DNA of 20,446 bases from Candidatus Pacearchaeota archaeon (GTDB lineage Archaea > Nanobdellota > Nanobdellia > Pacearchaeales > GW2011-AR1): assembly GCA_002688875.1 (NCBI GenBank), contig NZDU01000030.1, forward strand, positions 1 to 20,446, written 5' to 3'. Below the pieces are notes generated by a model that was given only the letters and a program-made list of their open reading frames with translations, did no database searches and was not told the origin of the DNA. Made by a program: the position numbers and the translations under genes. Below are positions 1 to 7,524 of the stretch, piece after piece; position 1 is the stretch's first letter; each line of letters opens with the position of its first letter.

Positions 1-28
1 AAAAGATTTGAGGAAGGGAAAGGATAAA

Positions 29-688
29 ATGGGTGGAGATGATCTGAAAATTGAAGCAGTGATATTTGATATTGGAGGGGTGTTGAGACTTCATCAAGGA
101 ATTGTTTTTAGGAATGAACATTTGTCAGGGATTCATGAGTATGTGGCTAAAAGATTGAAGGTTGAGGTGGATGACTGGTTTGATATGGTGCATTCTTATG
201 CAGATGATGTTTGTGTGGGTAAGATGAAACGTGGGGAGTTTATGTCTTTGGTTTCTAAGAATGCTAGTTTTAATGCAAGTGATTTGGAAAAGGCTTTTAA
301 AATGGCCTATAGTAAGTTGAGAAAAAGGAATTCTGAGTTGTATAGGTTTGCTCGTAATTTGAAGAAAAAGGGATTTGTTGTGGGTGTTTTGTCGAATCAA
401 TGGAATGTTACTAAGCCTTTTGAGGCTCCGGATAAGGATATGAGGGGTTTTGATCCGGTGATAATAAGTTGTGATGTTGGGTTGCAGAAACCGGATAAGA
501 AGATTTATAGATTGTTGTTTGAGATGGTTAAAAAGATTAATGGAGGGATTAAAAAGTCGGAGATTGTTTTTATTGATAATATGGCAGGGAATATTGAGGC
601 TGCGGAGAGGTTTGGGATTAAAGGGATTTTGTTTGAGAGTAATGAGCAGGTGATTGGGGAGTTGGATGGGATGGGGGTTGGAGTTTAG
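29..688 (+). CDS. HAD-superfamily (subfamily IA) phosphatase-like hydrolase
   Basis: A 219-aa HAD hydrolase, probably a cytoplasmic phosphatase of small phosphorylated metabolites. Motif I is FDIGGVL with nucleophile D14. Motif II is VGVLSN (S122), the motif III lysine is in KPDKKIY (K154), and motif IV is FIDN (D183, N184). The helical cap lies between motifs I and II. The usual second Asp of motif I (DxD) is Gly, as in YihX-like sugar-phosphate phosphatases (FDLGNV), so sugar phosphates are a reasonable but unproven substrate class. I chose the ATG at 29; an in-frame TTG at 8 would add seven lysine-rich residues. The upstream promoter lies outside the window. The gene precedes a pentose phosphate gene region, but nothing links it to that pathway beyond proximity. 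Family assignment is firm, substrate unknown. Confidence 0.88.
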   Translation: MGGDDLKIEAVIFDIGGVLRLHQGIVFRNEHLSGIHEYVAKRLKVEVDDWFDMVHSYADDVCVGKMKRGEFMSLVSKNASFNASDLEKAFKMAYSKLRKRNSELYRFARNLKKKGFVVGVLSNQWNVTKPFEAPDKDMRGFDPVIISCDVGLQKPDKKIYRLLFEMVKKINGGIKKSEIVFIDNMAGNIEAAERFGIKGILFESNEQVIGELDGMGVGV

Positions 689-699
689 TCATAATAATC

Positions 700-707
700 T
701 TTAAATA
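700..707 (+). promoter_or_regulatory. TATA box (TTTAAATA) for the 738 gene
   Basis: TTTAAATA lies 31-38 nt before the ATG at 738, followed by a GGTGAT Shine-Dalgarno at 729-734. It is preceded by ATAATAATCTTTA (691-703), which recurs exactly at 9481-9493 in another promoter. Confidence 0.65.
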
Positions 708-737
708 CGAAAAATTATATTTAATATTGGTGATAAG

Positions 738-1166
738 ATGCAATTGTTATTTGAGGAAGTTTTTAGGAAGATATATGGGTTGAGTACTGATAAGTCTCCG
801 GTGACGTTGAAGATAATTATTAGGTTGGTTTTGTTTTTGTTGGTTGTGGGAGTTTTTGGATTGTGTTTGTATTTGTTGGTTACTAAAAGATATATTGTTT
901 TTGTGGTTGTGCTTGGGCTTGTTATGATTGGAGAGATTGCGCATTATTTGAGGAAGAATCGGGAGAAGGCTATGGTGGGTAAGTTGAATCAGAAAAAGGG
1001 AGAGAAGAAGAAAGTTAAGGAGATAGTTGGTCCTACTGTTGCTAAGAATAGGAGTTTGTTGGGGACTAAGAAGGTTAAGAATGATAAGTTGTTGAAGATT
1101 AGTGGGAGTAAGAATGAAGGGTTGTTGGGGAAGAGTGTTAAGAATAACAGATTGTTGAAGAAATAA
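738..1166 (+). CDS. Small membrane protein with repetitive basic C-terminal tail
   Basis: A 142-aa protein of unrecognised family. Residues 24-49 and 52-69 form two hydrophobic membrane spans separated by a short Lys/Arg turn, so the long tail after residue 71 is probably cytoplasmic (positive-inside). The tail is strongly basic and carries four copies of K-N-x-x-L-L at residues 103, 114, 125 and 135, a period of 10-11 residues, suggesting an amphipathic repeated segment that could bind membrane, nucleic acid or a partner. The start is supported by a GGTGAT Shine-Dalgarno at 729-734. The stop abuts the convergent 60-aa membrane ORF without a gap (1166/1167). No enzyme motif is visible. Confidence 0.75.
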   Translation: MQLLFEEVFRKIYGLSTDKSPVTLKIIIRLVLFLLVVGVFGLCLYLLVTKRYIVFVVVLGLVMIGEIAHYLRKNREKAMVGKLNQKKGEKKKVKEIVGPTVAKNRSLLGTKKVKNDKLLKISGSKNEGLLGKSVKNNRLLKK

Positions 1167-1349
1167 TTATTTATTCTGTCTTATTATTTTAACTATTATT
1201 ATAAATACTGAGACTGATAAGCCAAACATTGTTAGTATCATATCGATTGTGTCTAATGCCCCTAAATATATTGATTTCATGAACAAGAACGAGATTATTA
1301 AAAAGTTGATTAGAGTTCCGATCCAATCTACTATTAGATCCTTGTTCAT
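1167..1349 (-). CDS. Two-span membrane micro-protein (60 aa)
   Basis: A 60-aa hydrophobic protein with two predicted spans (about residues 9-30 and 36-55), a short basic C-terminus and no recognisable motif. Its ATG overlaps the TGA of the upstream 35-aa ORF (ATGA), and no Shine-Dalgarno is visible, so translational coupling to that ORF is likely. Both are minus strand and appear to share one promoter near 1475-1482. It could be a holin-like, toxin-like or membrane-complex accessory peptide, but none of these can be assigned from sequence. Hydrophobic patterning and the exact overlap support it being a real gene. Confidence 0.55.
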   Translation of the reverse strand: MNKDLIVDWIGTLINFLIISFLFMKSIYLGALDTIDMILTMFGLSVSVFIIIVKIIRQNK

Positions 1350-1453
1350 GTTGAAAGAATGAATCTGATTATCCCAAATATTATGGCTGTAATTGCAAAT
1401 ATACCTAGAATGATAGCTATGTAATTCAGAATATCATTGAGCCTCTTTTTCAT
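1346..1453 (-). CDS. Single-span membrane micro-protein (35 aa)
   Basis: This short ORF begins MKKRLNDIL and continues with one hydrophobic stretch of about 22 residues (roughly residues 9-30) ending in FILST. The basic N-terminus predicts an N-in orientation. A TATA-like TTTTTATA on the minus strand (plus 1475-1482) is centred 25 nt before the ATG, matching the leaderless spacing used across this window. Its TGA overlaps the ATG of the 60-aa membrane ORF. Family unknown. The gene is below common length cutoffs and rests on promoter placement, hydrophobicity and overlap. Confidence 0.5.
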   Translation of the reverse strand: MKKRLNDILNYIAIILGIFAITAIIFGIIRFILST

Positions 1454-1487
1454 AATCTGTTAAGTAATTATAAATATAAAAATCTTG

Positions 1488-2600
1488 TTATTTCTTAAAT
1501 TTATTATTGACATAGTCGACGAGTTTTTTTCCTGTTAGTTGTATTGTTGCGGCTCCAGTTCTCATGAAGAATTCTTCGATTTTGTGGAAGGTTATGAAGA
1601 CCGGGCTTCCAGCTTTTTGGCAGTCGACTTTTAGGATGTTTTTTTCTTCTATTTGGATTAGTTCGAAGTGCATGTAGGGTAGGTTCTGGTTTCCGATGTA
1701 TTCTTTTATTAGATTTGTGAAATGTAGGTTGAATTTGTCGCTTGATTGGAAATGGTCGCGTTCTATTCCTAGGATTGAACCTGTGTCGGCTACTCCGATG
1801 AGTAGAGTCCCTCCCTCGGTGTTTAGGAAAGCGGCTATGGTTTTTAGGACTGTTTGTTCTATTCTCTTGTCTGGTTCTCCAGTATGTAAGTTGGTTCTTA
1901 AAGTTGATTTGAATTCTATTTTTTCATTTTCTCCTTTTTTGATTAGATCTATGACCTCTTCTGGAGAGTCGGTACGTTCGATGAATAGTCTTGGGTTTTT
2001 GCTTTTGAATCTGTCTACTAGTTTATCTAGTAAGGATATTTTTGCTCCTTTCATGTAGATTAATCCTGAGAGTGAGGCTAAGAGGGCTCCGCCTAGGACA
2101 AGAGTTAGGCTTATCATTGCGTAGTTATAATCTCCTATTGCGATTGATTGTCTGAGGAAAAGTTTTAGGTAGAACTTGGCTATTTCGGATAGGGTTCCTA
2201 AAGCTAGGGAGATGCTTATTGAGAATAGGATTATTAGAGGGTAGTTTGGTCTTATTCCGGAGTTTTTGTATAGGATTATCATTAATGCGAATCCTACGAA
2301 TCCTATCGCTATTCCGAAGAAGATTTGTATAACTAGGCCTCGGAGCTCTCCTAAAAATAAGGAGGCTATGATAAAAAAGAAAAGCATGAAGTCGATTTCT
2401 CTTGGAAGTTCGATGTTTATTTTTCTTGAAAGTATTGGGATGAAGATTAGTATCAATAGTAAGAGGTTTATGAAGAGTATTCTCCAGAGATGAAAGTAGA
2501 GGGAGTAGGCGATGGATATTACGAGGATTATTCTGACTAGGTATGCGAAAGGGGTTTGGACCTTTGCGGCGTTTGCTTTTAGAAACTCTTTTAGGGACAT
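1488..2600 (-). CDS. Multi-pass membrane protein with C-terminal AlbA_2/Schlafen-like domain
   Basis: A 370-aa fusion. The N-terminal ~190 residues contain about five or six membrane spans (near 20-38, 40-58, 70-88, 90-110, 122-140 and 160-183). The C-terminal half (about 215-330) matches the AlbA_2 / Schlafen AAA_4-type domain: an E-x-x-x-I-E-F-K-S-T segment near residue 225, then KTIAAFLNTEGGTLLIGV and an IERD stretch. In that family the segment forms a core implicated in nucleic-acid binding or RNA cleavage, often next to a helix-turn-helix. Tethering it to a membrane array is unusual. The ATG at 2600 has no strong Shine-Dalgarno; TATA-like CCTTAAAT lies about 30 nt upstream. The gene runs opposite to the pathway operon that follows. 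Domain assignment is fairly confident, cellular role unknown. Confidence 0.8.
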   Translation of the reverse strand: MSLKEFLKANAAKVQTPFAYLVRIILVISIAYSLYFHLWRILFINLLLLILIFIPILSRKINIELPREIDFMLFFFIIASLFLGELRGLVIQIFFGIAIGFVGFALMIILYKNSGIRPNYPLIILFSISISLALGTLSEIAKFYLKLFLRQSIAIGDYNYAMISLTLVLGGALLASLSGLIYMKGAKISLLDKLVDRFKSKNPRLFIERTDSPEEVIDLIKKGENEKIEFKSTLRTNLHTGEPDKRIEQTVLKTIAAFLNTEGGTLLIGVADTGSILGIERDHFQSSDKFNLHFTNLIKEYIGNQNLPYMHFELIQIEEKNILKVDCQKAGSPVFITFHKIEEFFMRTGAATIQLTGKKLVDYVNNKFKK

Positions 2601-2650
2601 CTTTTATTTGGAAGGGAGGTAAATAGAGGATTTAAGGTTTGTTGTGTTGA

Positions 2651-2702
2651 GAATGTATTGGGTAGTGTGGGGTGAATGTGGGAAAATGAATGTATTGGAT
2701 AG
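2651..2702 (+). repeat. Two 15-bp direct repeats before the rpiB promoter
   Basis: GAATGTATTGGGTAG (2651-2665) and GAATGTATTGGATAG (2688-2702) differ at one base and lie 37 bp apart. The second ends one base before the TATA box at 2704. The arrangement resembles paired operator sites for a regulator of the pentose phosphate operon. No regulator gene is adjacent. Confidence 0.45.
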
Positions 2703-2703
2703 G

Positions 2704-2711
2704 TTTATAAA
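2704..2711 (+). promoter_or_regulatory. TATA box of the rpiB-rpe-tkt-tal-SIS operon
   Basis: TTTATAAA, preceded by purine-rich ATAGG as a likely BRE, is centred 28.5 nt before the rpiB ATG at 2736. This implies a leaderless or nearly leaderless transcript. Confidence 0.7.
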
Positions 2712-2735
2712 ATTCTGATTTCTTTTAATTATAAG

Positions 2736-3191
2736 ATGGTGATATATTTAGCTGGAGATCATGCAGGGTTTCGTTTGAAGAGGAAGATTATTGATTATTT
2801 TATTGGTGAAGGTATTAAATATGATGATTTGGGGCCTTTGGATTATGATGAGAAGGATGATTATCCGGATTATGTTGTGCCTCTTGCTCGGAAGGTTGCT
2901 AAAGGTAAGAGGGGTAAGGATTTTGGGATTGCAGTTTGTGGGAGTGGGCAGGGTGAGGCTATTGCGGTGAATAAGATTAGAGGGGTTAGGTGTGCGTTGT
3001 ATTATGGTGGGCCTGTTAAGATGGTTAAGTTGAGTAAGGAGCATAATGATGCTAATGTGTTGTCGTTGGGGGCTCGGTTTTTGAGTGAGAAGGAGGCGAT
3101 TAGGGCTGTTGATATCTGGCTTAAGAGTAGGTTTGAAGGTGGTCGGCATCTTAGGAGATTGAAGAAGATAAGTGGGTTGGGAGGGAAGTAG
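2736..3191 (+). CDS. rpiB: Ribose-5-phosphate isomerase B
   Basis: A 151-aa RpiB/LacAB-family isomerase that interconverts ribose 5-phosphate and ribulose 5-phosphate in the non-oxidative pentose phosphate pathway. Family marks are the N-terminal AGDHAGF (D8, H9), the catalytic-cysteine loop VCGSGQGEAIAVNK (C68), and EHNDANVLSLGARF (H103, N104). The length is normal for the family. Many Archaea use the unrelated RpiA instead, so RpiB is notable. A TATA box 28 nt upstream supports the ATG at 2736 and a leaderless transcript. It is the first gene of a five-gene operon; its TAG is followed directly by the rpe ATG. Confidence 0.95.
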   Translation: MVIYLAGDHAGFRLKRKIIDYFIGEGIKYDDLGPLDYDEKDDYPDYVVPLARKVAKGKRGKDFGIAVCGSGQGEAIAVNKIRGVRCALYYGGPVKMVKLSKEHNDANVLSLGARFLSEKEAIRAVDIWLKSRFEGGRHLRRLKKISGLGGK

Positions 3192-3809
3192 ATGCAGAGA
3201 ATTATCCCTTCGATAATTGCGAAGAATCAGAAAGAGTTTGATGAGAGGTTTGATAAAGTTAAGAATCTAGGGAGTTGGTTTCAGTTGGATGTGATGGATG
3301 GAAAGTTTGTTGGAAATAAAAGTTTGAGGTTTGGGCTGAGTTTGGTTAAGGGGAAGAAATATGAAGTTCATTTGATGGTTAAGAATCCGTTGAGATGGGT
3401 TAAAGAAAACTGGGATAAGGCAGATAGAGTTGTTTTGCATGTTGAGAGTGATAATGTTTCTGAGGCTGTTGAGTTTGTTAGGAAAAAAAGGAGAAAAGTT
3501 GATTTGGCTTTGAATCCTCGGACGCCTATTAGTAAGATTGAAGAATTTGGTAGGATTGATGGAGTGGTTATAATGACTGTTAGCCCTGGGGAATATGGAG
3601 GTAGGTTTCTGGATAGTATGGTTAAGAAAGTTAGAGAAGTTAGGAAGAAATATCCTAGATTAAATATTGAGGCTGATGGGAGTGTTAATGAAAGGACTGT
3701 TAGGAGATTGTTTAGGGCTGGGGCGAATAGGTTTATTGTTGGTAGTTATTTGCAGAAGAGTGATAATGTTAGGAAAGATATAGATATATTGAAAAAGCTT
3801 ATTAAGTGA
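3192..3809 (+). CDS. rpe: Ribulose-phosphate 3-epimerase with an altered metal-ligand position
   Basis: A 205-aa TIM-barrel protein that should interconvert ribulose 5-phosphate and xylulose 5-phosphate. It shows IIPSIIA at the N-terminus, LDVMDGKFV (D33), EVHLMV (H60), MTVSPGEYGG (129-137, replacing the usual MSVNPGFGGQ) and EADGS (D162). In the canonical family the first strand motif reads HxDxMDG, and that His is one of four metal ligands. Here it is Gln31, while the other three (D33, H60, D162) are kept. Activity with a changed metal site is plausible; a related substrate cannot be excluded. The ATG starts the base after the rpiB stop. Confidence 0.88.
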   Translation: MQRIIPSIIAKNQKEFDERFDKVKNLGSWFQLDVMDGKFVGNKSLRFGLSLVKGKKYEVHLMVKNPLRWVKENWDKADRVVLHVESDNVSEAVEFVRKKRRKVDLALNPRTPISKIEEFGRIDGVVIMTVSPGEYGGRFLDSMVKKVREVRKKYPRLNIEADGSVNERTVRRLFRAGANRFIVGSYLQKSDNVRKDIDILKKLIK

Positions 3810-3838
3810 TGTTGATTGTCTAATTGGATAGATTTAAA

Positions 3839-5668
3839 ATGGTGAGTGAAGTTAAAAAATTGGCAGAGGCTGCGGACGTTCTTCGTCGTGATTCTTTGGT
3901 TATGACTAGTAAGGCTGGAAGTGGGCATCCTACTACATGCATGTCTTGTGCTGAGATAATGGCTTGTTTGTTTTTTGATGAGATGAAGTACGATGTTAAG
4001 GATGCTGGGAATGTTGATAATGATGAGTTTGTTTTGAGTAAAGGGCATGCGGCGCCGATTTATTATTCTTGTTTGAAGCATGCTGGGGCTATAGATTATG
4101 ACCTTAAGAGGCTTCGGGAGTTTGATAGTCCGTTGGAGGGGCATCCGATGCCTAATAGTTTGAAGTGGGCGAAGGTTGGAACTGGTAGTTTGGGGCAGGG
4201 GCTTTCGGTTGGATGTGGGATGGCTTTGGCAGGTAAATTTGATAAACGTGGATTTAGAACTTATGTATTGATGGGAGATAGTGAGTTGGCTGAAGGTAGC
4301 GTTTATGAGGCGCTTGGATTTGCGGAGTATTATAAGTTGAATAATTTAACGGCTATTGTGGATGTTAATAGGCTGGGTCAGAGTGGCGAGACGATGCATG
4401 GGCATGATATTGAAAGGTATGAAAAGATTTTTAGTGGGTTTGGATGGCATGTGCTTAGTGTTGATGGGCATGATGTTAAAGAATTGCTTCGGGCTTTTGG
4501 GAAGGCTCGCGAGGTTGAGAAACCTAGTGTGATATTGGCTAAGACGTTTAAGGGCAAGGGAGTTAGTTTTTTGGAAAATAAGGAAGGGTGGCATGGGAAG
4601 GCTCTTGATGATGAGAAGCTTGCTGTGGTTTTGAAGGAATTGTCTGGAGAGGTTTTTCCAGAGTTTGAAATTGATAAGCCTAAGACTGTTGTTAGGAAAA
4701 AGAAGTTTGAGAGTTTGAAGTTGAATATGTATAATAGGGAAGATGGGTTGATTGCTAGTAGGGAGGCTTATGGGAAGGCTCTTGCTAATTTGGCTTTGAA
4801 TGATGATAGGATTTTGGCTATTGATGCGGAGACTGGTAACAGTACTTTTTCTGATAAGGTTAAGGAGAAAAGTGCTGGGCAGTTTATTCAATGTTTTATT
4901 GCTGAGCAGAACATGATTGGAGTTGCTAGTGGGTTGCATGTTAAGGGGTTTAAGGTTTTTCCATCGACGTTTGCTGCGTTTTTGACTAGGGCTTATGATC
5001 AGATTAGGATGGCTAATGTTTCTGGGACTGGGATGACTGTTTGCGGTTCACATGCAGGGGTTTCGATAGGGGCAGATGGGGCGAGTCAGATGGGATTGGA
5101 AGATATTGGGATGTTTAGGAGTTTGCTTAATAGTCATGTGTTTTATCCTAGTGATGCAGTTTCGTGTGATAGGATTGTTAATGCTTGTTCTCGGTTGAAG
5201 GGAATTAATTATATTAGAACAACTAGGGAGAAGACTCCTGTTCTTTATGGGAATGAGGAGAAGTTTCCTGTTGGAGAGTTTAAGGCTTTGCGTAAAAGTG
5301 AGAAGGATGAGGTTGTGTTGGTTGGTTGTGGGATTACGTTGCATGAGTGTTTGAAGGCTCATGATTTGCTTTTGGATAAAGGTGTTAAGAGTGCGGTTGT
5401 GGATTTGTATTGTGTTAAGCCGTTTGATCACTCAAGTTTTATTGAGTTTGTTAGGAAGCATGGTTCAAAAGTGGTTGTGGTGGAGGATCATCATTATGAA
5501 GGAGGAGTTGGTGAGATGTTGAAAAGTGGGTTGGTTGGTTCGGAGATTGAGGTTAAGCATTTGGCGGTGGGGAAGTTGCCACATTCGGGGATGGCGGAGG
5601 AGTTGTTAAGGGATATGGGAATTGATGGTGAGGGGATTGTTAATAGTGTGAGGGGGATGGTTGGGTAG
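3839..5668 (+). CDS. tkt: Transketolase, full-length single chain
   Basis: A 609-aa thiamine-diphosphate enzyme moving two-carbon units between sugar phosphates. The N-terminal half has SKAGSGHPTTCMSC, SKGHAAPIYY, VGTGSLGQGLSVG and the ThDP motif GDSELAEG...NN. The C-terminal half has the pyrimidine-binding segment DAETGNSTFSDK and IAEQNMIGVASG, followed by the FAAFLTRAYDQIR region. Many Archaea encode transketolase as two separate half-proteins; here both halves are one polypeptide. I chose the ATG at 3839; an in-frame TTG at 3824 would add five residues. No convincing Shine-Dalgarno precedes either. It lies 29 nt after rpe in the same operon and two nucleotides before tal. Confidence 0.95.
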   Translation: MVSEVKKLAEAADVLRRDSLVMTSKAGSGHPTTCMSCAEIMACLFFDEMKYDVKDAGNVDNDEFVLSKGHAAPIYYSCLKHAGAIDYDLKRLREFDSPLEGHPMPNSLKWAKVGTGSLGQGLSVGCGMALAGKFDKRGFRTYVLMGDSELAEGSVYEALGFAEYYKLNNLTAIVDVNRLGQSGETMHGHDIERYEKIFSGFGWHVLSVDGHDVKELLRAFGKAREVEKPSVILAKTFKGKGVSFLENKEGWHGKALDDEKLAVVLKELSGEVFPEFEIDKPKTVVRKKKFESLKLNMYNREDGLIASREAYGKALANLALNDDRILAIDAETGNSTFSDKVKEKSAGQFIQCFIAEQNMIGVASGLHVKGFKVFPSTFAAFLTRAYDQIRMANVSGTGMTVCGSHAGVSIGADGASQMGLEDIGMFRSLLNSHVFYPSDAVSCDRIVNACSRLKGINYIRTTREKTPVLYGNEEKFPVGEFKALRKSEKDEVVLVGCGITLHECLKAHDLLLDKGVKSAVVDLYCVKPFDHSSFIEFVRKHGSKVVVVEDHHYEGGVGEMLKSGLVGSEIEVKHLAVGKLPHSGMAEELLRDMGIDGEGIVNSVRGMVG

Positions 5669-5669
5669 A

Positions 5670-6503
5670 ATGGTGAAGTTGTTTTTAGATAGTGCGATAT
5701 TAGATGAGATAAAGGCTGTGAAGAAGATTGGGATATTGGATGGAGTGACTACTAATCCTAGTTTGATAAAGAAGTCGGTTGATAAATTGAAGGGAGAAGA
5801 GAGTAAAGGAGTTGATATTGAGAGTTATATTAAGGAGATGCTGGAGGTATGTGGGGAACGTCCGGTGAGTCTTGAGGTGATTGGTGTGAGTTTTGAGGAG
5901 ATGGTTCGAGAGGGGAAGTTGTTGTATGAAAAGTTTGGAAAGTATGGTAATGTTTATGTGAAGATTCCTGTGAATACTTGTATGGAAGAGGAGTGTAGTA
6001 TGGAAGGTGATGGGATTCGTGCGATTGCGGAATTGTCTAAGAATAATATTCCTGTTAATTGTACTTTGGTTTTTACGCCGGAGCAGGCTTTGCTTGCAGC
6101 TAAAGCTGGTGCAAAATTTGTTAGTCCATTTATGGGGAGGGAGGATGATTATATTAGAGAGATGAATCGGATTAAATTTGATAAGACAGATTATTTTCCT
6201 GCGAAGGGAATTAAGAAAGGAGAGAAGGTTTTGGATGATGATGGGATTGTTTCTGGAGTGGATTTGGTTGATGGGTGTGTTAAGATATTGAGTAAGAACA
6301 GATTTGAATGTGAGGTTTTGGCGGCAAGTATTAGAAGTACTAGGCAATTTAGGGAGGCGGTTAAAGTTGGTGCGGATATTGTGACATTACCTTATGGAGT
6401 TTTTATTGAATCGTTGGGGCATGCTAAGACAATTGAGGGAATGAAGAAATTTAGTGAGGATGTGGTTGAGGAGTATGCGGAGTTGTTGAGGGGGAGAAAA
6501 TGA
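5670..6503 (+). CDS. tal: Transaldolase
   Basis: A 277-aa class I aldolase moving a dihydroxyacetone unit between sugar phosphates, linking pentoses to fructose 6-phosphate and glyceraldehyde 3-phosphate. Motifs: LFLDSAILDEI and GVTTNPSLIKK at the N-terminus, VYVKIPVN with the Schiff-base lysine, NCTLVFTPEQALLAAKAGAKFVSPF, and the C-terminal ASIRSTRQFREAVKVGADIVTLPY. It is longer than the ~215-aa TalC/FSA type, owing to a charged insertion around residues 160-190. The ATG at 5670 follows the tkt TAG by one base; a TTG at 5661 would overlap tkt and is less likely. The TGA overlaps the next ATG. Confidence 0.94.
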   Translation: MVKLFLDSAILDEIKAVKKIGILDGVTTNPSLIKKSVDKLKGEESKGVDIESYIKEMLEVCGERPVSLEVIGVSFEEMVREGKLLYEKFGKYGNVYVKIPVNTCMEEECSMEGDGIRAIAELSKNNIPVNCTLVFTPEQALLAAKAGAKFVSPFMGREDDYIREMNRIKFDKTDYFPAKGIKKGEKVLDDDGIVSGVDLVDGCVKILSKNRFECEVLAASIRSTRQFREAVKVGADIVTLPYGVFIESLGHAKTIEGMKKFSEDVVEEYAELLRGRK

Positions 6504-7477
6504 GTCAGGGTTCTAAAAGAAAAGATAAGATAAGTGAGATGAAGAATTATTATAAGATGCAATCGTTTAATTTGAAGAATATTCCTGATTTGGATATTTG
6601 TGTTTTGGGGGCCTTGGAGTTGTTTAATAGAGAGAAGATAAGTGGGATAAAGATTCCGTATAAGAGGCCGTTGGTTGTTGGGAGTGGGAATGCTGAGGCG
6701 ACAGGAAGGATATTGTTTAATGATGGGGATGCTTTGTTTGCTAGTGAGAGTACATATGAAAATAAGTTGGATAATATTAAGGAAATTGATGGGGTTGTGA
6801 TTGTTAGTGCTAGTGGTTCGAAACATGCTCCAATTATTGCTAGAGGATCTAGGAAATATAAGAAGAAAATTTCGTTGATGACTAATAATCCTAAATCTGA
6901 GACTAAGAAATATATTGAAGATAATAAATTGTCTGAGGAGTATGTTTTTCCGAAACAGAGGGAACCTTATACATATAATACTTCTACGTATTTGGGGATG
7001 ATTTTGGGTAAGACTAAAGAAGATCCTGGGAATATTTATAATTTTATTAAAAGGGATATTGATAAGATAAGGTTTCCTGATTTTGGTAAGTATGATAAGT
7101 TTTTTTTGATTATTCCTCCTGAGTTGAGCATTGGGATTCATAGAATGATTCAGGTTAAGTTTATGGAGCTATTTGGGAGGAAAATTGCTAGAGATGTTGA
7201 GACAAGTGATCAGATAAAGCATGCGACGACTCTTGTGCCTTCGAAGGAGCTTTTTATTTCGTTTGGTGAGATGAATACACATTGGGGAGATGAAAAGGAT
7301 AGGTTGTTTATTCCGTTGCCAAAAAATGCGAGTTATGGTGCGATGATGGCGATAAGTTATTATGTGATTGGGAAGATACAGAAGGCGCATCCGCCGTATT
7401 TTAAGAGGAATATTGGGGAGTATGTTAAGGATGCTTCGAGGGTTTTTGGTAGTGAGATTAAGGCGATTGTTGAGTAG
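6500..7477 (+). CDS. SIS-domain sugar-phosphate isomerase, probable phosphoglucose isomerase
   Basis: A 325-aa SIS-fold protein. The first domain contains LVVGSGNAEATGR, then VVIVSASGSKHAPIIARG, equivalent to the Ser/Thr-rich phosphosugar-binding loop, and MTNNPKSET. A second half with IIPPELSIGIHRMIQVKFMELFG and HWGDEKDRLFI resembles the C-terminal part of archaeal bifunctional phosphoglucose/phosphomannose isomerases. Its place after tal suggests it converts fructose 6-phosphate, the product of the non-oxidative branch, to glucose 6-phosphate, closing the cycle. Phosphomannose isomerase or a hexulose-phosphate isomerase role is possible. The ATG overlaps the tal TGA (ATGA at 6500-6503), consistent with coupled translation. 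Confidence 0.8.
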   Translation: MSQGSKRKDKISEMKNYYKMQSFNLKNIPDLDICVLGALELFNREKISGIKIPYKRPLVVGSGNAEATGRILFNDGDALFASESTYENKLDNIKEIDGVVIVSASGSKHAPIIARGSRKYKKKISLMTNNPKSETKKYIEDNKLSEEYVFPKQREPYTYNTSTYLGMILGKTKEDPGNIYNFIKRDIDKIRFPDFGKYDKFFLIIPPELSIGIHRMIQVKFMELFGRKIARDVETSDQIKHATTLVPSKELFISFGEMNTHWGDEKDRLFIPLPKNASYGAMMAISYYVIGKIQKAHPPYFKRNIGEYVKDASRVFGSEIKAIVE

Positions 7478-7496
7478 ATAGAAAGTTTAGAAATTG

Positions 7497-7504
7497 TTAT
7501 AAAG
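7497..7504 (+). promoter_or_regulatory. TATA box for pgl
   Basis: TTATAAAG is centred 24.5 nt before the ATG at 7525, fitting a leaderless pgl transcript separate from the upstream operon. Confidence 0.6.
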
Positions 7505-7524
7505 GTTTATTGATTAGTGGGATT

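Noticed and set aside
4346..4939. 197-aa antisense ORF within transketolase
   Set aside because: It mirrors the codon bias of the sense gene and has no start signal or motif; the same holds for long antisense ORFs over tal, the SIS gene, pgl and gnd.
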